The translations under genes were made by a program, and so were the position numbers. This document shows, piece by piece, positions 24,530 to 33,333 of a stretch of 64,000 nt of DNA. Source of the stretch: Luteibacter sp. GTDB lineage: Bacteria; Pseudomonadota; Gammaproteobacteria; Xanthomonadales; Rhodanobacteraceae. Every line of letters starts with the position of its first letter. Positions within the stretch are counted from its first letter, which is position 1. The notes beneath the pieces were generated by a model. The model did not search any database and was not told the origin of the DNA. It was given only the letters and a program-made list of their open reading frames with translations. The stretch covers positions 62,001 through 126,000 of the forward strand of contig NZ_WNDO01000002.1 in NCBI RefSeq assembly GCF_009912395.1, given 5' to 3'.

Positions 24530-24810
24530 GGCGATGCGCTCTTGGTCCCCCGTGCGTCCCTTCACGTGCGTTCCCCGCTGAGGCTGAAGATCCCGAACTG
24601 CAGAATGCCACGATTGAAAATGAAAGCGTGAGCATCCCATTAAGCCGGTTTTTGCGCAGGGAATGAAGAATATTGCCGAAATAGCGTGGCGATGACGGGG
24701 AAACGCTGGGTTGTTGCTCTCTCGTTGTCCTGTTGGGTCTGGCATCCAGTCAACGCGCAGGGCGATCGACGAGGCTTCTGGCGGGTGGAAGCTGGCAGAA
24801 GTCCAGACAC

Positions 24811-24839
24811 AAAAAAGCGGACATGATGTCCGCTTTTTT
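24811..24839. terminator. Bidirectional terminator
   Basis: AAAAAA, stem GCGGACAT/ATGTCCGC around GA, then TTTTTT. It works for the leftward 82-aa gene and faces the MASE1-like gene on the other side. Confidence 0.88.
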
Positions 24840-24874
24840 GATCGTGCCGGATATAGGTCGATCGCTCTTTGTCA

Positions 24875-25123
24875 CTAGGGGGAGGACAAGTCCAGGCCGA
24901 TCTTCTGGCTAACGGCAAAGGTGGCCAACAACAGGCCCACGAGCGATATCGCGAAGACGACGGCTATGACAGCCACCTTTCCGGCGGTGCGTCGTACCGC
25001 GACCCGGTCAATCTGCCGTCCCTTCTTCCCTTGGTCGTAGTGCCACTTGATGGCCAAGAACATGCCCGTACCGAAAACGAGAACCTTGAAAGTGATAAAG
25101 GCGATGGGGATCCAGTCCAACAT
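24875..25123 (-). CDS. Small two-helix membrane protein
   Basis: 82 aa with two hydrophobic helices (WIPIAFITFKVLVFGTGMFL and VAVIAVVFAISLVGLLLA) joined by a basic loop (HYDQGKKGRQIDRVAVRRT), so both ends are probably periplasmic. It is followed by a strong terminator and forms its own unit. Function unknown. Confidence 0.65.
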   Translation of the reverse strand: MLDWIPIAFITFKVLVFGTGMFLAIKWHYDQGKKGRQIDRVAVRRTAGKVAVIAVVFAISLVGLLLATFAVSQKIGLDLSSP

Positions 25124-25532
25124 GTTGTATTTCCAGGCTATGGCTTGTTGCTGTCTATCGTGAGGAGCTGCCCCTCAAAACGCTTTTGGTCAGCTCCGTT
25201 TTCTATGATCGTTGAGGCGTCGTACTTGAACTTCTTGTGTTATCGACCTTGGAGATCACGACAGCGTTCGTCGGAGTGTTGCGGGCTCTAATCCATGCTA
25301 ACTAAAAACAATTTCCATACATCGGGACAAATTGTCCCAGCCGAAAGCCATGCAAGGTTTATGTCTCGAGAATCCCTACGAGGTTGTTAATAAGATATTG
25401 ATGTATATCGATATGTCTGGCGGTCAGCGCGATGTCCGGAATGATATCCCCATGGATTTGCAGCGGGATCGAATACAACGGTGCTCTAAATGAATGCCTG
25501 CCACTCGGGGGTATCGGCAGCCGCCGACGCGC
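25124..25532. other. Intergenic region with a perfect 15-bp palindrome
   Basis: About 410 bp without a recognisable gene, AT-richer than the surroundings. It contains GGGACAA-A-TTGTCCC at 25324-25338 (described separately) and an ATATCGATAT stretch near 25403. It holds the promoter of the leftward 82-aa gene. Confidence 0.6.
25324..25338. promoter_or_regulatory. Perfect palindrome, possible operator
   Basis: GGGACAA-A-TTGTCCC, 7-bp arms without mismatch, in the AT-rich gap 200 bp upstream of the 82-aa membrane protein gene. The protein that binds it is unknown. Confidence 0.4.
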
Positions 25533-25646
25533 TCAGCGAGGCATCAACCACCGAAAAAGCAGCGCCACTATGCCGACCGCTATCACTCCGGCCACATAGA
25601 GCATGACAAACCACCGAGCCTCAGCCCATTTCGAGGTCGGGCGCAT
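25533..25646 (-). CDS. DUF2474 small subunit of the bd-type oxidase
   Basis: 37 aa, reading MRPTSKWAEARWFVMLYVAG and then one transmembrane helix (VIAVGIVALLFRWLMPR). The ATG shares bases with the cydB stop (TGATG at 25644-25648). DUF2474 is the single-helix companion found after cydB in cyanide-insensitive-type bd oxidase operons, comparable in position to CydX. Its length, topology and position all fit. It is too short for most gene finders. Confidence 0.85.
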   Translation of the reverse strand: MRPTSKWAEARWFVMLYVAGVIAVGIVALLFRWLMPR

Positions 25647-26662
25647 CAGTGGTAACCCGCATCATCGTGCCGGACCTTTCCACGGAAAACCCAGTAGGAA
25701 AGGGCGGTGTAGGAAAGAATGATCGGGATGATGATGGCCGCACCGATCAGCGTGAAGACCTGGCTGGACCGCGGCGCGGAGGCCGTCCACACATCGAGCG
25801 ACGGTGGCACGAGGTGGGGGAAGATGCTGACAATGAGTCCCGTGTAGCCCAGGAACAGGATCGCCAGGGCGAGCAGGAAGGGCGCATGTTCCCGGCCTCG
25901 GCGAAGGCTGATGAAGATGCCAACCACCGCCGCGAGCACCAGGGCAGGGACTGGCATGAAGAAGAACAGGTTGGGCAGGGCGAACCAGCGGGCGGCCACC
26001 GCAGGTTGACCAAGCACGGTCCAGAGGCTGATGGCGCCAATGAGCGCGGCCAGAAGGGCGACCAGGGGGCGCATCAGGAGCGCCATGCGCCGCTGTAGCT
26101 CACCGTCCGTCTTCATGATCAGCCAGCCGCACGCCAGGGTGGCATAGGTCACCAGCAAGCCCAGGCCGGTGAACAGGCTGAACGGATTGACCCAGTCGAA
26201 GGGGCCGCCAGCGTATCGGCCGTCCGACACCGGAATGCCCTGCAGCAACGTGCCGAGAATGACGCCCTGGAAGAACGTGGCCGCCGCGGACCCGGCGATG
26301 AAGGCCATGTCCCACACATGCTGGGTGCGGCGCGCCTTGGCGCGGATCTCGAAGGCCACGCCGCGAAAGATCAGGCCACAGAGCATGCCCACGACGGGCA
26401 GGTAGGTCGCCGAAAGCAGCACGGCATACGCCAGCGGAAAGACGGCGTAGAGACAGGCACCGCCGAGCACCAGCCAGGTTTCATTGCCGTCCCATACTGG
26501 GGCGACGGTGTTGAGCATCACCTGGCGTTCACCCTTTCGATTGAAGAGGGGAAACAACAAGCCGATGCCCAGGTCGAAGCCGTCGAGCACGACGTAGAGG
26601 AACACCCCGAACGCGATGATGGCACCCCAGATCATAGGCAGATCGATAGTCATGGGATTCAC
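25646..26662 (-). CDS. cydB: Cytochrome bd-type ubiquinol oxidase subunit II
   Basis: 338 aa, eight or more membrane helices, with the family start WGAIIAFGVFLYVVLDGFDLG, the NTVAPVWDGNETWLVLGG segment and PFDWVNPFSLFTGLGL. It is the second subunit of the quinol oxidase that reduces O2 to water at high affinity. Start and cydA stop overlap (ATGA). Confidence 0.95.
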   Translation of the reverse strand: MNPMTIDLPMIWGAIIAFGVFLYVVLDGFDLGIGLLFPLFNRKGERQVMLNTVAPVWDGNETWLVLGGACLYAVFPLAYAVLLSATYLPVVGMLCGLIFRGVAFEIRAKARRTQHVWDMAFIAGSAAATFFQGVILGTLLQGIPVSDGRYAGGPFDWVNPFSLFTGLGLLVTYATLACGWLIMKTDGELQRRMALLMRPLVALLAALIGAISLWTVLGQPAVAARWFALPNLFFFMPVPALVLAAVVGIFISLRRGREHAPFLLALAILFLGYTGLIVSIFPHLVPPSLDVWTASAPRSSQVFTLIGAAIIIPIILSYTALSYWVFRGKVRHDDAGYH

Positions 26663-28077
26663 TCGTCGATGGCGTCGGTGGGGCGGGACAGGGGGCGGTG
26701 CGCGAAGCGATCGTGTCCCGCACCGGTGCCTTCTTCTTCACTGTGGGCCGCGTCGTGAAGCGTTTCGGGGCCTTTCGCCATGAGATGCAGCATGTAGTAA
26801 ATGCCGGTGCCAAATACGAGGAAATACACCACGACGAAGGTGAGCAACGAGGTTCCGACCTGGTTGACGGTGACGGCGGAGGCCGCGTCTTTCGTGCGCA
26901 GCACGCCATAGACGACCCACGGTTGCCGACCCGCTTCCGTCGTTACCCAGCCGGCCAGGAGGGCCACCAGGCCGGCCGGGGCCGACAGGAAGACCAGGCG
27001 CTGGAACCAGGCCGCGTCATACAAGCGCTTGCCGCGGCGAAGCCACAGGCCCAGGGCGGCGATCAAGAGCATGAGCAGCCCCATCGCGACCATCAGCCGG
27101 AAGCTCCAGAAGACCAGCGGCGAATACGGACGATCTTCTTTCGGGAATGATTTCAGGCCCTGGATCTCGCCATCCCAGCTGTGCGTCAGGATGAGGCTTC
27201 CAAGATGGGGCACCTTCAAGGCGAAATGCGTGGTCTCCTCGTCCATGTCCGGCCAGCCGAACAGATTGAGGGAAGTGCCGCCGTGTTCCGTATCCCAGAG
27301 CCCTTCGATCGCGGCGATCTTCGCCGGCTGGTATTGCCGCGTGTTCAAGCCATGGGCATCGCCGGCGGCAATCTGAAGCGGAACGACGACGAGCAGCATC
27401 CAAAGCGCCATCGAGAACGACTTTCGGATGGCGCGATCCTTACGGCCTCGGTGCAGGTGCCAGGCGGCGCAACCGGCCACGATCATCGCCGCGACAACGA
27501 AGGCGGCGAGCGCCATATGGACCAGCCGGTAGGGGAACGAGGGGTTGAAGACGATCTTCAACCAGTCCGTCGGCACCACCTTGCCGTTCACCAGATCGAA
27601 GCCCTGTGGCGTCTGCATCCAGCTGTTCGAGGACAAGATCCAGAACGTCGAGATGAGCGTGCCGACGGCGACCATGAGCGTCGCGAAAAAGTGGGCGCGC
27701 GGACCGACCTTCGTCCAGCCGAAGAGCATGATGCCGAGGAATCCGGCCTCCAGGAAAAACGCCGTCATCACCTCAAAGGCGAGTAGGGGGCCGGTGACTG
27801 GCCCAGCTACGGCCGAGAACCCGGCCCAGTTGGTTCCAAACTCGTAGCTCATCACGACGCCCGAGACCACGCCCATGGCGAAACCCACCGCGAAAATCTT
27901 GGACCAGAAGAAGAACAGTTGCTTGTAGACGGGCTTTCCGGTGCGCAACCACAGCCCTTCAAGCACGGCCAGAAAACTGGCCAGGCCGATGCTGATGGCA
28001 GGGAAAACGATATGGAAGGACACGGTGAAGGCGAACTGCCACCGTGCGAGGAGTAGCGCTTGATCGGGGAGAATCAC
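26659..28077 (-). CDS. cydA: Cytochrome bd-type ubiquinol oxidase subunit I
   Basis: 472 aa from a GTG at 28077, where the family usually begins (ILPDQALLLARWQFAFTVSF). The haem b ligand region is in SFHIVFPAISIG. The quinol-binding stretch is GLNTRQYQPAKIAAIEG, and GRQPWVVYGVLRT follows. The length without a long Q-loop insert and the DUF2474 partner favour the cyanide-insensitive CIO type. Three tandem TTGACGC-containing repeats lie upstream and may bind its regulator. Confidence 0.95.
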   Translation of the reverse strand: MILPDQALLLARWQFAFTVSFHIVFPAISIGLASFLAVLEGLWLRTGKPVYKQLFFFWSKIFAVGFAMGVVSGVVMSYEFGTNWAGFSAVAGPVTGPLLAFEVMTAFFLEAGFLGIMLFGWTKVGPRAHFFATLMVAVGTLISTFWILSSNSWMQTPQGFDLVNGKVVPTDWLKIVFNPSFPYRLVHMALAAFVVAAMIVAGCAAWHLHRGRKDRAIRKSFSMALWMLLVVVPLQIAAGDAHGLNTRQYQPAKIAAIEGLWDTEHGGTSLNLFGWPDMDEETTHFALKVPHLGSLILTHSWDGEIQGLKSFPKEDRPYSPLVFWSFRLMVAMGLLMLLIAALGLWLRRGKRLYDAAWFQRLVFLSAPAGLVALLAGWVTTEAGRQPWVVYGVLRTKDAASAVTVNQVGTSLLTFVVVYFLVFGTGIYYMLHLMAKGPETLHDAAHSEEEGTGAGHDRFAHRPLSRPTDAIDE

Positions 28078-28206
28078 TTCCGCACCTATGGGGCTGAGCA
28101 CGTATAGCCAGCGGACGGGTGCGCTTCGTCTAATGCATCGAAGAACGCCCCATCCGTCGTTGTGCGCAACATGGTGCGCCCAGCCATCAGCGAATGGCAT
28201 GCACCT

Positions 28207-28251
28207 GCGTCAATGCGCCGTGCGTCAAAGCGACCTGCGTCAAACTGACGT
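28207..28251 (-). repeat. Three tandem 15-bp repeats upstream of cydA
   Basis: On the plus strand three consecutive 15-mers begin GCGTCAA (28207, 28222, 28237); on the minus strand, the cydA sense strand, each gives TTGACGC. They sit 130-175 bp upstream of the cydA start, just after the DUF202 gene ends. Regular TTGACG units suggest a multi-site operator or repeated -35 elements. The apparent peptide repeat they would encode on the plus strand is not a gene. Confidence 0.6.
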
Positions 28252-28262
28252 GCGAGGGTGTG

Positions 28263-28646
28263 CTAGGTGAGTGCCACGATCTGGTGGGCGACGTAGCCGA
28301 CCAGGAACAACGCCATCACCACGACCAAGGCCGACAGGACCCGTTCCGGCGTGCAGCCGCCATAGTCGTGTTCCGCCGTATCGGCGATGCGCTTGCGGTT
28401 TCGCTGATAGCGAATCGTGGCTAGCAAGGTCATCGCGGCACCCAGGCCGATGAGGGCCAAGCCAAGCCATTCGGAAGCTTTGACGTGAAGCGCGTGGTCC
28501 GCACGCACGTTGGCGGGTATCGCATAGGCAAGAAAAAGGTTGAACCGTTCCAGCAGGAAGCCGAAGGCCATAACCGCAATCGCCGTTCGAACCCAGGCAA
28601 GGTAGGTGCGTTCATTCGCGGCGTGGTCGGTGAAGTGCGGGATCAC
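28263..28646 (-). CDS. DUF202 (YidH-like) membrane protein
   Basis: 127 aa from a GTG at 28646 with AGGAGA about 10 nt upstream; the ATG at 28667 is an alternative without a ribosome site. The DUF202 start motif NERTYLAWVRTAIAVMAFGF is followed by three transmembrane helices in all. Function unknown; often near respiratory or stress genes. Confidence 0.82.
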   Translation of the reverse strand: MIPHFTDHAANERTYLAWVRTAIAVMAFGFLLERFNLFLAYAIPANVRADHALHVKASEWLGLALIGLGAAMTLLATIRYQRNRKRIADTAEHDYGGCTPERVLSALVVVMALFLVGYVAHQIVALT

Positions 28647-28723
28647 GGCGAGACGTCTCCTAGGCATGGACCATCGTGAACGGGATATCGATCCGGGTAT
28701 TCATCCTGGCCCGTTTGGTTTTC

Positions 28724-28969
<246 letters not shown>

Positions 28970-29146
28970 TTATGGTCACCCTGTGGCGCGACGGCAAGCG
29001 CCTCGCTTATCGATCTTCACACCGCGAGAACATTATGTCCGCGCCCGTAGATGCCCCTCCTTATCCAATGATTTGGTAATCAGCCCCTTGTAGTAAATAG
29101 GTGCTGCTGGGCCGCCATATCTGACGGATTGCGCAAGGAGGGTCGC

Positions 29147-29485
29147 ATGGAACCGCACTATCTTGAAGAATCGACCGCTCCTTACATCATGGAGGTGAGA
29201 TGGACGGATCCGCTCCTGGCCGTTGCGATTCTGCGCTACCGCTCGGCATTCGCCCTGGTCGAAGTTATGGATGCCGCCCGCATGCCCATTGGGACCACGC
29301 TGCGAGGGACGTTGCGCTACCGCGGCAAGTCGTTGGTCGAGTTGGTTCGTGAACGTCGTGCGGTGACGTTGATCGTGGAAGCGGTCCAGATGAGCGTACA
29401 AGAGGCAGGCGATCTTGTACGGCTTATTCAAAGTGCGAGTGTGCCGGGGATGATGCCCGACGACTGCCCCTTAGCTAATCGTTAG
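29147..29485 (+). CDS. Hypothetical cytoplasmic protein
   Basis: 112 aa, start chosen at 29147 after AGGAGGG. Alpha/beta composition with LAVAILRYRSAFALVEVMD and GTLRYRGKSLVELVRERRAV. No signal peptide, membrane helix or known domain. It stands alone between a stress-type small gene and an XRE regulator. Confidence 0.6.
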   Translation: MEPHYLEESTAPYIMEVRWTDPLLAVAILRYRSAFALVEVMDAARMPIGTTLRGTLRYRGKSLVELVRERRAVTLIVEAVQMSVQEAGDLVRLIQSASVPGMMPDDCPLANR

Positions 29486-29645
29486 CCCTCCCGGACGAGG
29501 TCTGGCACCGGATATCACGCCTCTCGTGGAGACGTTTTCCCCAGCGGAAATGCAGTCGATGTTCATCGGCCGGGTATCGAATCTATGGGTGAATACCAAA
29601 TGATCTAGTTTTTCACGCCGCGACGTAGCTTAAAAAAATATCCGC

Positions 29646-29987
29646 ATGGCGAAGTCAGTAATGGTCGCAGAATGGATTAAGGCATCCGTGCCAAAGAGGG
29701 TTCGGCGAGGGCGGAAGTCACTTTATCGCCCGGAAAACAAGGCGGTCTGGGCGAGTTTCCGCCAGCTTCGCTTGGCGGCAAAACTATCGCAGGAAGACTT
29801 CGGGACCAGGCTAGGTCGGAATCAATCGTTCGTTTCAGCGGTGGAGACGGGCGTGGTTCGCCTGGATGCGCTCCAGATACGCGACTGGTGCCAGGCGGCC
29901 GGCGTCACGATGGACGTTTGGTTGAAGGTCTTCGAGTCGACGCTATTGATGCACGCGGCGCTCGACAATCCTGGGCCGCAAAGATGA
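29646..29987 (+). CDS. XRE-family DNA-binding protein
   Basis: 113 aa. A basic N terminus is followed by an HTH of the Cro/CI type (residues about 38-95): FRQLRLAAKLSQEDFGTRLG, then NQSFVSAVETG and VRLDALQIRDWCQAAGV. It is probably a regulator at the start of a transferred segment. No partner toxin is next to it. Confidence 0.8.
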   Translation: MAKSVMVAEWIKASVPKRVRRGRKSLYRPENKAVWASFRQLRLAAKLSQEDFGTRLGRNQSFVSAVETGVVRLDALQIRDWCQAAGVTMDVWLKVFESTLLMHAALDNPGPQR

Positions 29988-30554
29988 ATAGATAATCAGA
30001 TGAAAAACGTATAACACCCGTTCCGAGTCCTGCGCCAAGCGTGCTGAGTGCGTCTCGGCGATGCACATTTTCGGCAAGGTGTTTTAAGGCGTCTGTAGGC
30101 GGGTAAAAGGAAGCTGGAGGCTCTCCGGCTGGGCGCAAACAGGTTCTGGGGTCAGTAACGATGAACCAGGCCGGCGCCCCGTTGTTGTCAAACAAAATAG
30201 GACTGCGCCTGGTGTGTCCTGGATGCTGTCGCGGACATTATTCCGTCTAAGGAAGGGTGGGACACGTCGCTTGCGCAGGATTACGCCAGGATTGTCGAAG
30301 AAGCTCGGCGGCAACCGCACCCGTTCGAATGCACCATGGGTATACGTATGAAAGTCATCGCGTCAAATGGGACCCTTGCGAACGTGGGGCTTAGTCCTGC
30401 GTTAGTCGTCTATTTGACATGGCCAATGATGATGTTGAGGTGGTTTTCGACATCCTTGTGATTGAGCATCGGAGCCAACCAGTGCCTTAGAGGTACAGAC
30501 CGTCAACTTCAGTACGAAACTCGAAGTTGAGAAGGATATTACTGAGGAGTTGCA
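29988..30554. other. Gene-free stretch, probably decayed DNA
   Basis: About 570 bp in which no reading frame on either strand looks coding: short frames, no ribosome sites, mixed composition. It lies where the efflux pump gene normally following a periplasmic adaptor would be, so it may be the remains of a deletion. Confidence 0.55.
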
Positions 30555-31688
30555 TCAGTTCGCGCCGGGCGCTCGGATGGCCTGTGCGAGGAGCATTGCC
30601 GCTCCAACCACCCGGACCGGATCGCCCTTGGCGAGGAAGGTGGCGCCCGAGGCCACGATGCGTTCGCCGACCTGAAGGCCGGTGAGCACCTCGATGCGAT
30701 CGCCCAGCCGGCGCCCCAGCGTCACCCGCGTAGCGGGCAGGATGCGAATGACATAACTGGTGCCATCTCGAACTTCGATCACGCTTTGCGGCAATGCCAT
30801 CACCATGGCTTGGCTTAGTTCGAACTGACCTTGGGCAAACATCCCGGCGCGTGTGCCGGCGTCGTACGGAAGATCCACGACTATGCGGCCGTGGCGGTTG
30901 GCCACCTCCACTGACGGGGCAATCACCCGGACTCGGCCGGTGACCACGGTTCCATCGGGCAGCGCGAGGTGCATTCATTGGCCGGGTTTGACCTTGGTCA
31001 GGTCAGCGGAAGGGACATCGGCCTGCCACTCCAAACGGCCGCCGCGGATGAGCCGGAACGGCTCTTGCCCGGCGGGCACCACGGCACCCACGGTCGCAGT
31101 GCGCGACGAGATGACGTCGTCGTTGGGCTCGAGCACCGCCGTTTGGGCCCGTTGAAGTCGTTGACCGCGCTCCCCGGCTTGCGCGGCCTCAAGGCGCGCG
31201 GCTGCGATGCGTTCGGCCGCCAGGTATTGGTCGATCTGCTGGCCTGATAAGGCCGATGTGGTCCGCAGGCGACGCGCCCGCATCACATTGGCCTCGGCCT
31301 CTACGAACGCCGCCTTCGCTTCGATCGCTGCTCGACTCTGGGCCAGATCTGTGTCTGCATTCACCCGCGAGAACACCACCAACTGTTGCCCGCGTCGCAC
31401 CGTGTCGCCGACATCGGCGCGGACTTCCGTGACTCGAAATCCGTTGGGCTCCACGCCGATGATCGCCTCTTGCCACGCCGCGATGTTCCCGCTGGCCGAT
31501 AAGGTGTCGGGGAAACGTTCTATATGCAGGCGCGTGACGCTTACCGGCAGGGCGGGGCGCGCAACGGGCGCCGGCGGGTGCTCCGTGTGCCCGCTTGGCT
31601 AGGTTGGGCAGCAGGCGTGCGCCAGGACGACTAGCACGGCGATGGGCAGGGCAAGCGTTGCCCATAGGTGCTTGCGGGAGGACTTTAT
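30555..31688 (-). pseudogene. RND efflux periplasmic adaptor (HlyD family), multiply broken
   Basis: The whole length is one frame of 378 codons with adaptor features: VEPNGFRVTEVRADVGDTVR (biotinyl-lipoyl half), an alpha-hairpin (SRAAIEAKAAFVEAEANVMR), GAVVPAGQEPFRLIRGGRL and LPYDAGTRAGMFAQGQFEL. It has three defects: ATA (31686-31688) in place of the start codon before KSSRKHLWATLALP; TAG at codon 30 (31599-31601); and TGA at 30975-30977 in KVKPGQ*MHLALPDG. No pump gene follows. Inactive. Confidence 0.85.
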
Positions 31689-31828
31689 GGGGCGCTCCAG
31701 GGACAGAATGCGATCGACTATCCCCGGGTGCGACTTTCTCAACGCTTACTGGAAATCGCTCGCTCCGGTAAGTGTTGCGTAAGTCGGGCATCAGGACGAT
31801 GGCATGGCCTTCCCACTTGGATTTGCCC

Positions 31829-32650
31829 ATGCTCACGCCTCCTCGTTCGTCTCGTCCCGCCCCTCGCATTACGGCCCTGGCCTCGCTTGGCGTGTTGGTG
31901 GCGAGTCTTTCGTATGCCAATTCAGTGTTCGCTCAAGAGCCAACCGGCGATGAGCAAGGGGCCCGCTGGTCGGTGGGCGTGGGCGTGCTGAGCATGCAAA
32001 AACCCTATGCTGGCATGGGCCGCGACAACATCGCCCTGCCGGTCGTGCAGTTCGAGAACAAGTACATCAATCTGTTCGGTCCCCAACTGGAAGTGAAGCT
32101 GCCGCGCTGGACCATCGGTGAATCGCAGCAGATCGAGACCAAATGGGTGGTCAAGTGGGACGGCAGCGGCTACGACAGCAGTGACGCAAAAATCCTCAAG
32201 GGCATGCATGATCGCGGCGGCAGCTTCTGGACAGGCCCAAAGGTCGAGTGGAAGACCGGAGTGGTCGATGTCAGCGCCCAATGGCTAGCCGACGTATCCG
32301 GCAAGAGCAACGGCCGCGAGGCCAACCTCTCGCTCGAGCGAACCTGGTTTATCGGCGAACGCCTCATGCTCACGCCCCACATCGGGGCAACCTTGCACGA
32401 CAAGAAATTCGTCAACTACTATTTTGGCGTACGACCGGACGAGGCCTTGCCGGGGCGCCCGGTTTACGAAGGCAAGTCGGTCACGCGAGGGGAGGTGGGC
32501 GTGCGTGGCATCTATCTCTTCAACGAGCGCCACGCTGTTTTGGTTGATGTGGTGGCGACATCCGTGGGCAATAGTGTCAAGCGCAGCCCGTTGGTCGACC
32601 GGTCGAGTGAGAATCGTGTGATCATGGCCTATACGTACCGTATCCGATGA
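31829..32650 (+). CDS. MipA/OmpV-family outer-membrane protein
   Basis: 273 aa from the ATG at 31829, with a signal peptide (cleavage near SVFAQ). The mature barrel starts WSVGVGVLSMQKPYAGM, contains IALPVVQFENKYINLFGPQL and VNYYFGVRPDEA, and ends AYTYRIR, the family pattern. It may act as a scaffold for murein enzymes or an uptake porin. It shares an ATGA overlap with a response regulator gene, a common arrangement in which the two-component system senses envelope or antimicrobial stress. Confidence 0.85.
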   Translation: MLTPPRSSRPAPRITALASLGVLVASLSYANSVFAQEPTGDEQGARWSVGVGVLSMQKPYAGMGRDNIALPVVQFENKYINLFGPQLEVKLPRWTIGESQQIETKWVVKWDGSGYDSSDAKILKGMHDRGGSFWTGPKVEWKTGVVDVSAQWLADVSGKSNGREANLSLERTWFIGERLMLTPHIGATLHDKKFVNYYFGVRPDEALPGRPVYEGKSVTRGEVGVRGIYLFNERHAVLVDVVATSVGNSVKRSPLVDRSSENRVIMAYTYRIR

Positions 32651-33333
32651 GCCGCATCCTCTTGGTGGAAGACCATGATCGCCTTGCCGCTCTGATTCAA
32701 AAGGGGCTGAGTGGTACGGGGTTCGGGGTCGACATGTGCTTGCGCATCGACCAGGCGTGGTCGGCCTTGCAGCAGGTGCACTATCAGGCGATGGTGCTGG
32801 ACCGGGGCCTTCCCGACGGGGATGGGTTGACCTTGCTGCTCAGGCTTCGCGCGAGTGGGCAGCGTGTACCGTGCCTGATGCTGACCGCTAGGGATGCCCT
32901 CCACGACCGTGTTGAAGGGTTGGACGCAGGCGCCGACGATTACCTGCCCAAGCCCTTTGCGATGGACGAGCTGGTTGCGCGGGTGCGGGCGCTGTTGCGC
33001 CGACCGGTCGAGCTGCGATCTGAGCACCCGCAGCACGGGGATCTCCTGCTGCGCGTCGATACCCAGTCGCTGTGTTCTGGCCCCGAATGCGTCTCGCTCG
33101 CCCCGGCCGAGCTGCACATCATGCTGGCGCTCATCACCAAGCGCGGCGAGACGGTGCGACGCTCGGCGCTGGAGGCCGCAGCGTGGGGCATTGGCAGTGC
33201 AGTCACTCCCAATGCCCTCGATGTGGCCTTGCATCGCATCCGGCGCAAGCTCATTGCCATCGATTCGAATCAGAAAATTGTCAACGCGAGAGGGCTCGGC
33301 TATGCGCTTCGCCAAGATGCTCCCACTCCATAG
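32647..33333 (+). CDS. OmpR/PhoB-family response regulator
   Basis: 228 aa. The receiver domain has acidic residues in LLVEDHDRL, but the phospho-acceptor strand reads MVLDRGLPDGDG (Asp in VLDRG). Switch residues are MLTA and KPF. The C-terminal winged helix ends with IRRKLIAID and the wing GLGYALR. It is coupled to mipA upstream and overlaps the kinase downstream by about 30 bp. Confidence 0.92.
   Translation: MSRILLVEDHDRLAALIQKGLSGTGFGVDMCLRIDQAWSALQQVHYQAMVLDRGLPDGDGLTLLLRLRASGQRVPCLMLTARDALHDRVEGLDAGADDYLPKPFAMDELVARVRALLRRPVELRSEHPQHGDLLLRVDTQSLCSGPECVSLAPAELHIMLALITKRGETVRRSALEAAAWGIGSAVTPNALDVALHRIRRKLIAIDSNQKIVNARGLGYALRQDAPTP

Noticed and set aside
28194-28424. An apparent CVxxx peptide repeat on the plus strand
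   Set aside because: It is simply the translation of the three 15-bp DNA repeats. It overlaps the real DUF202 gene and has no ribosome site.
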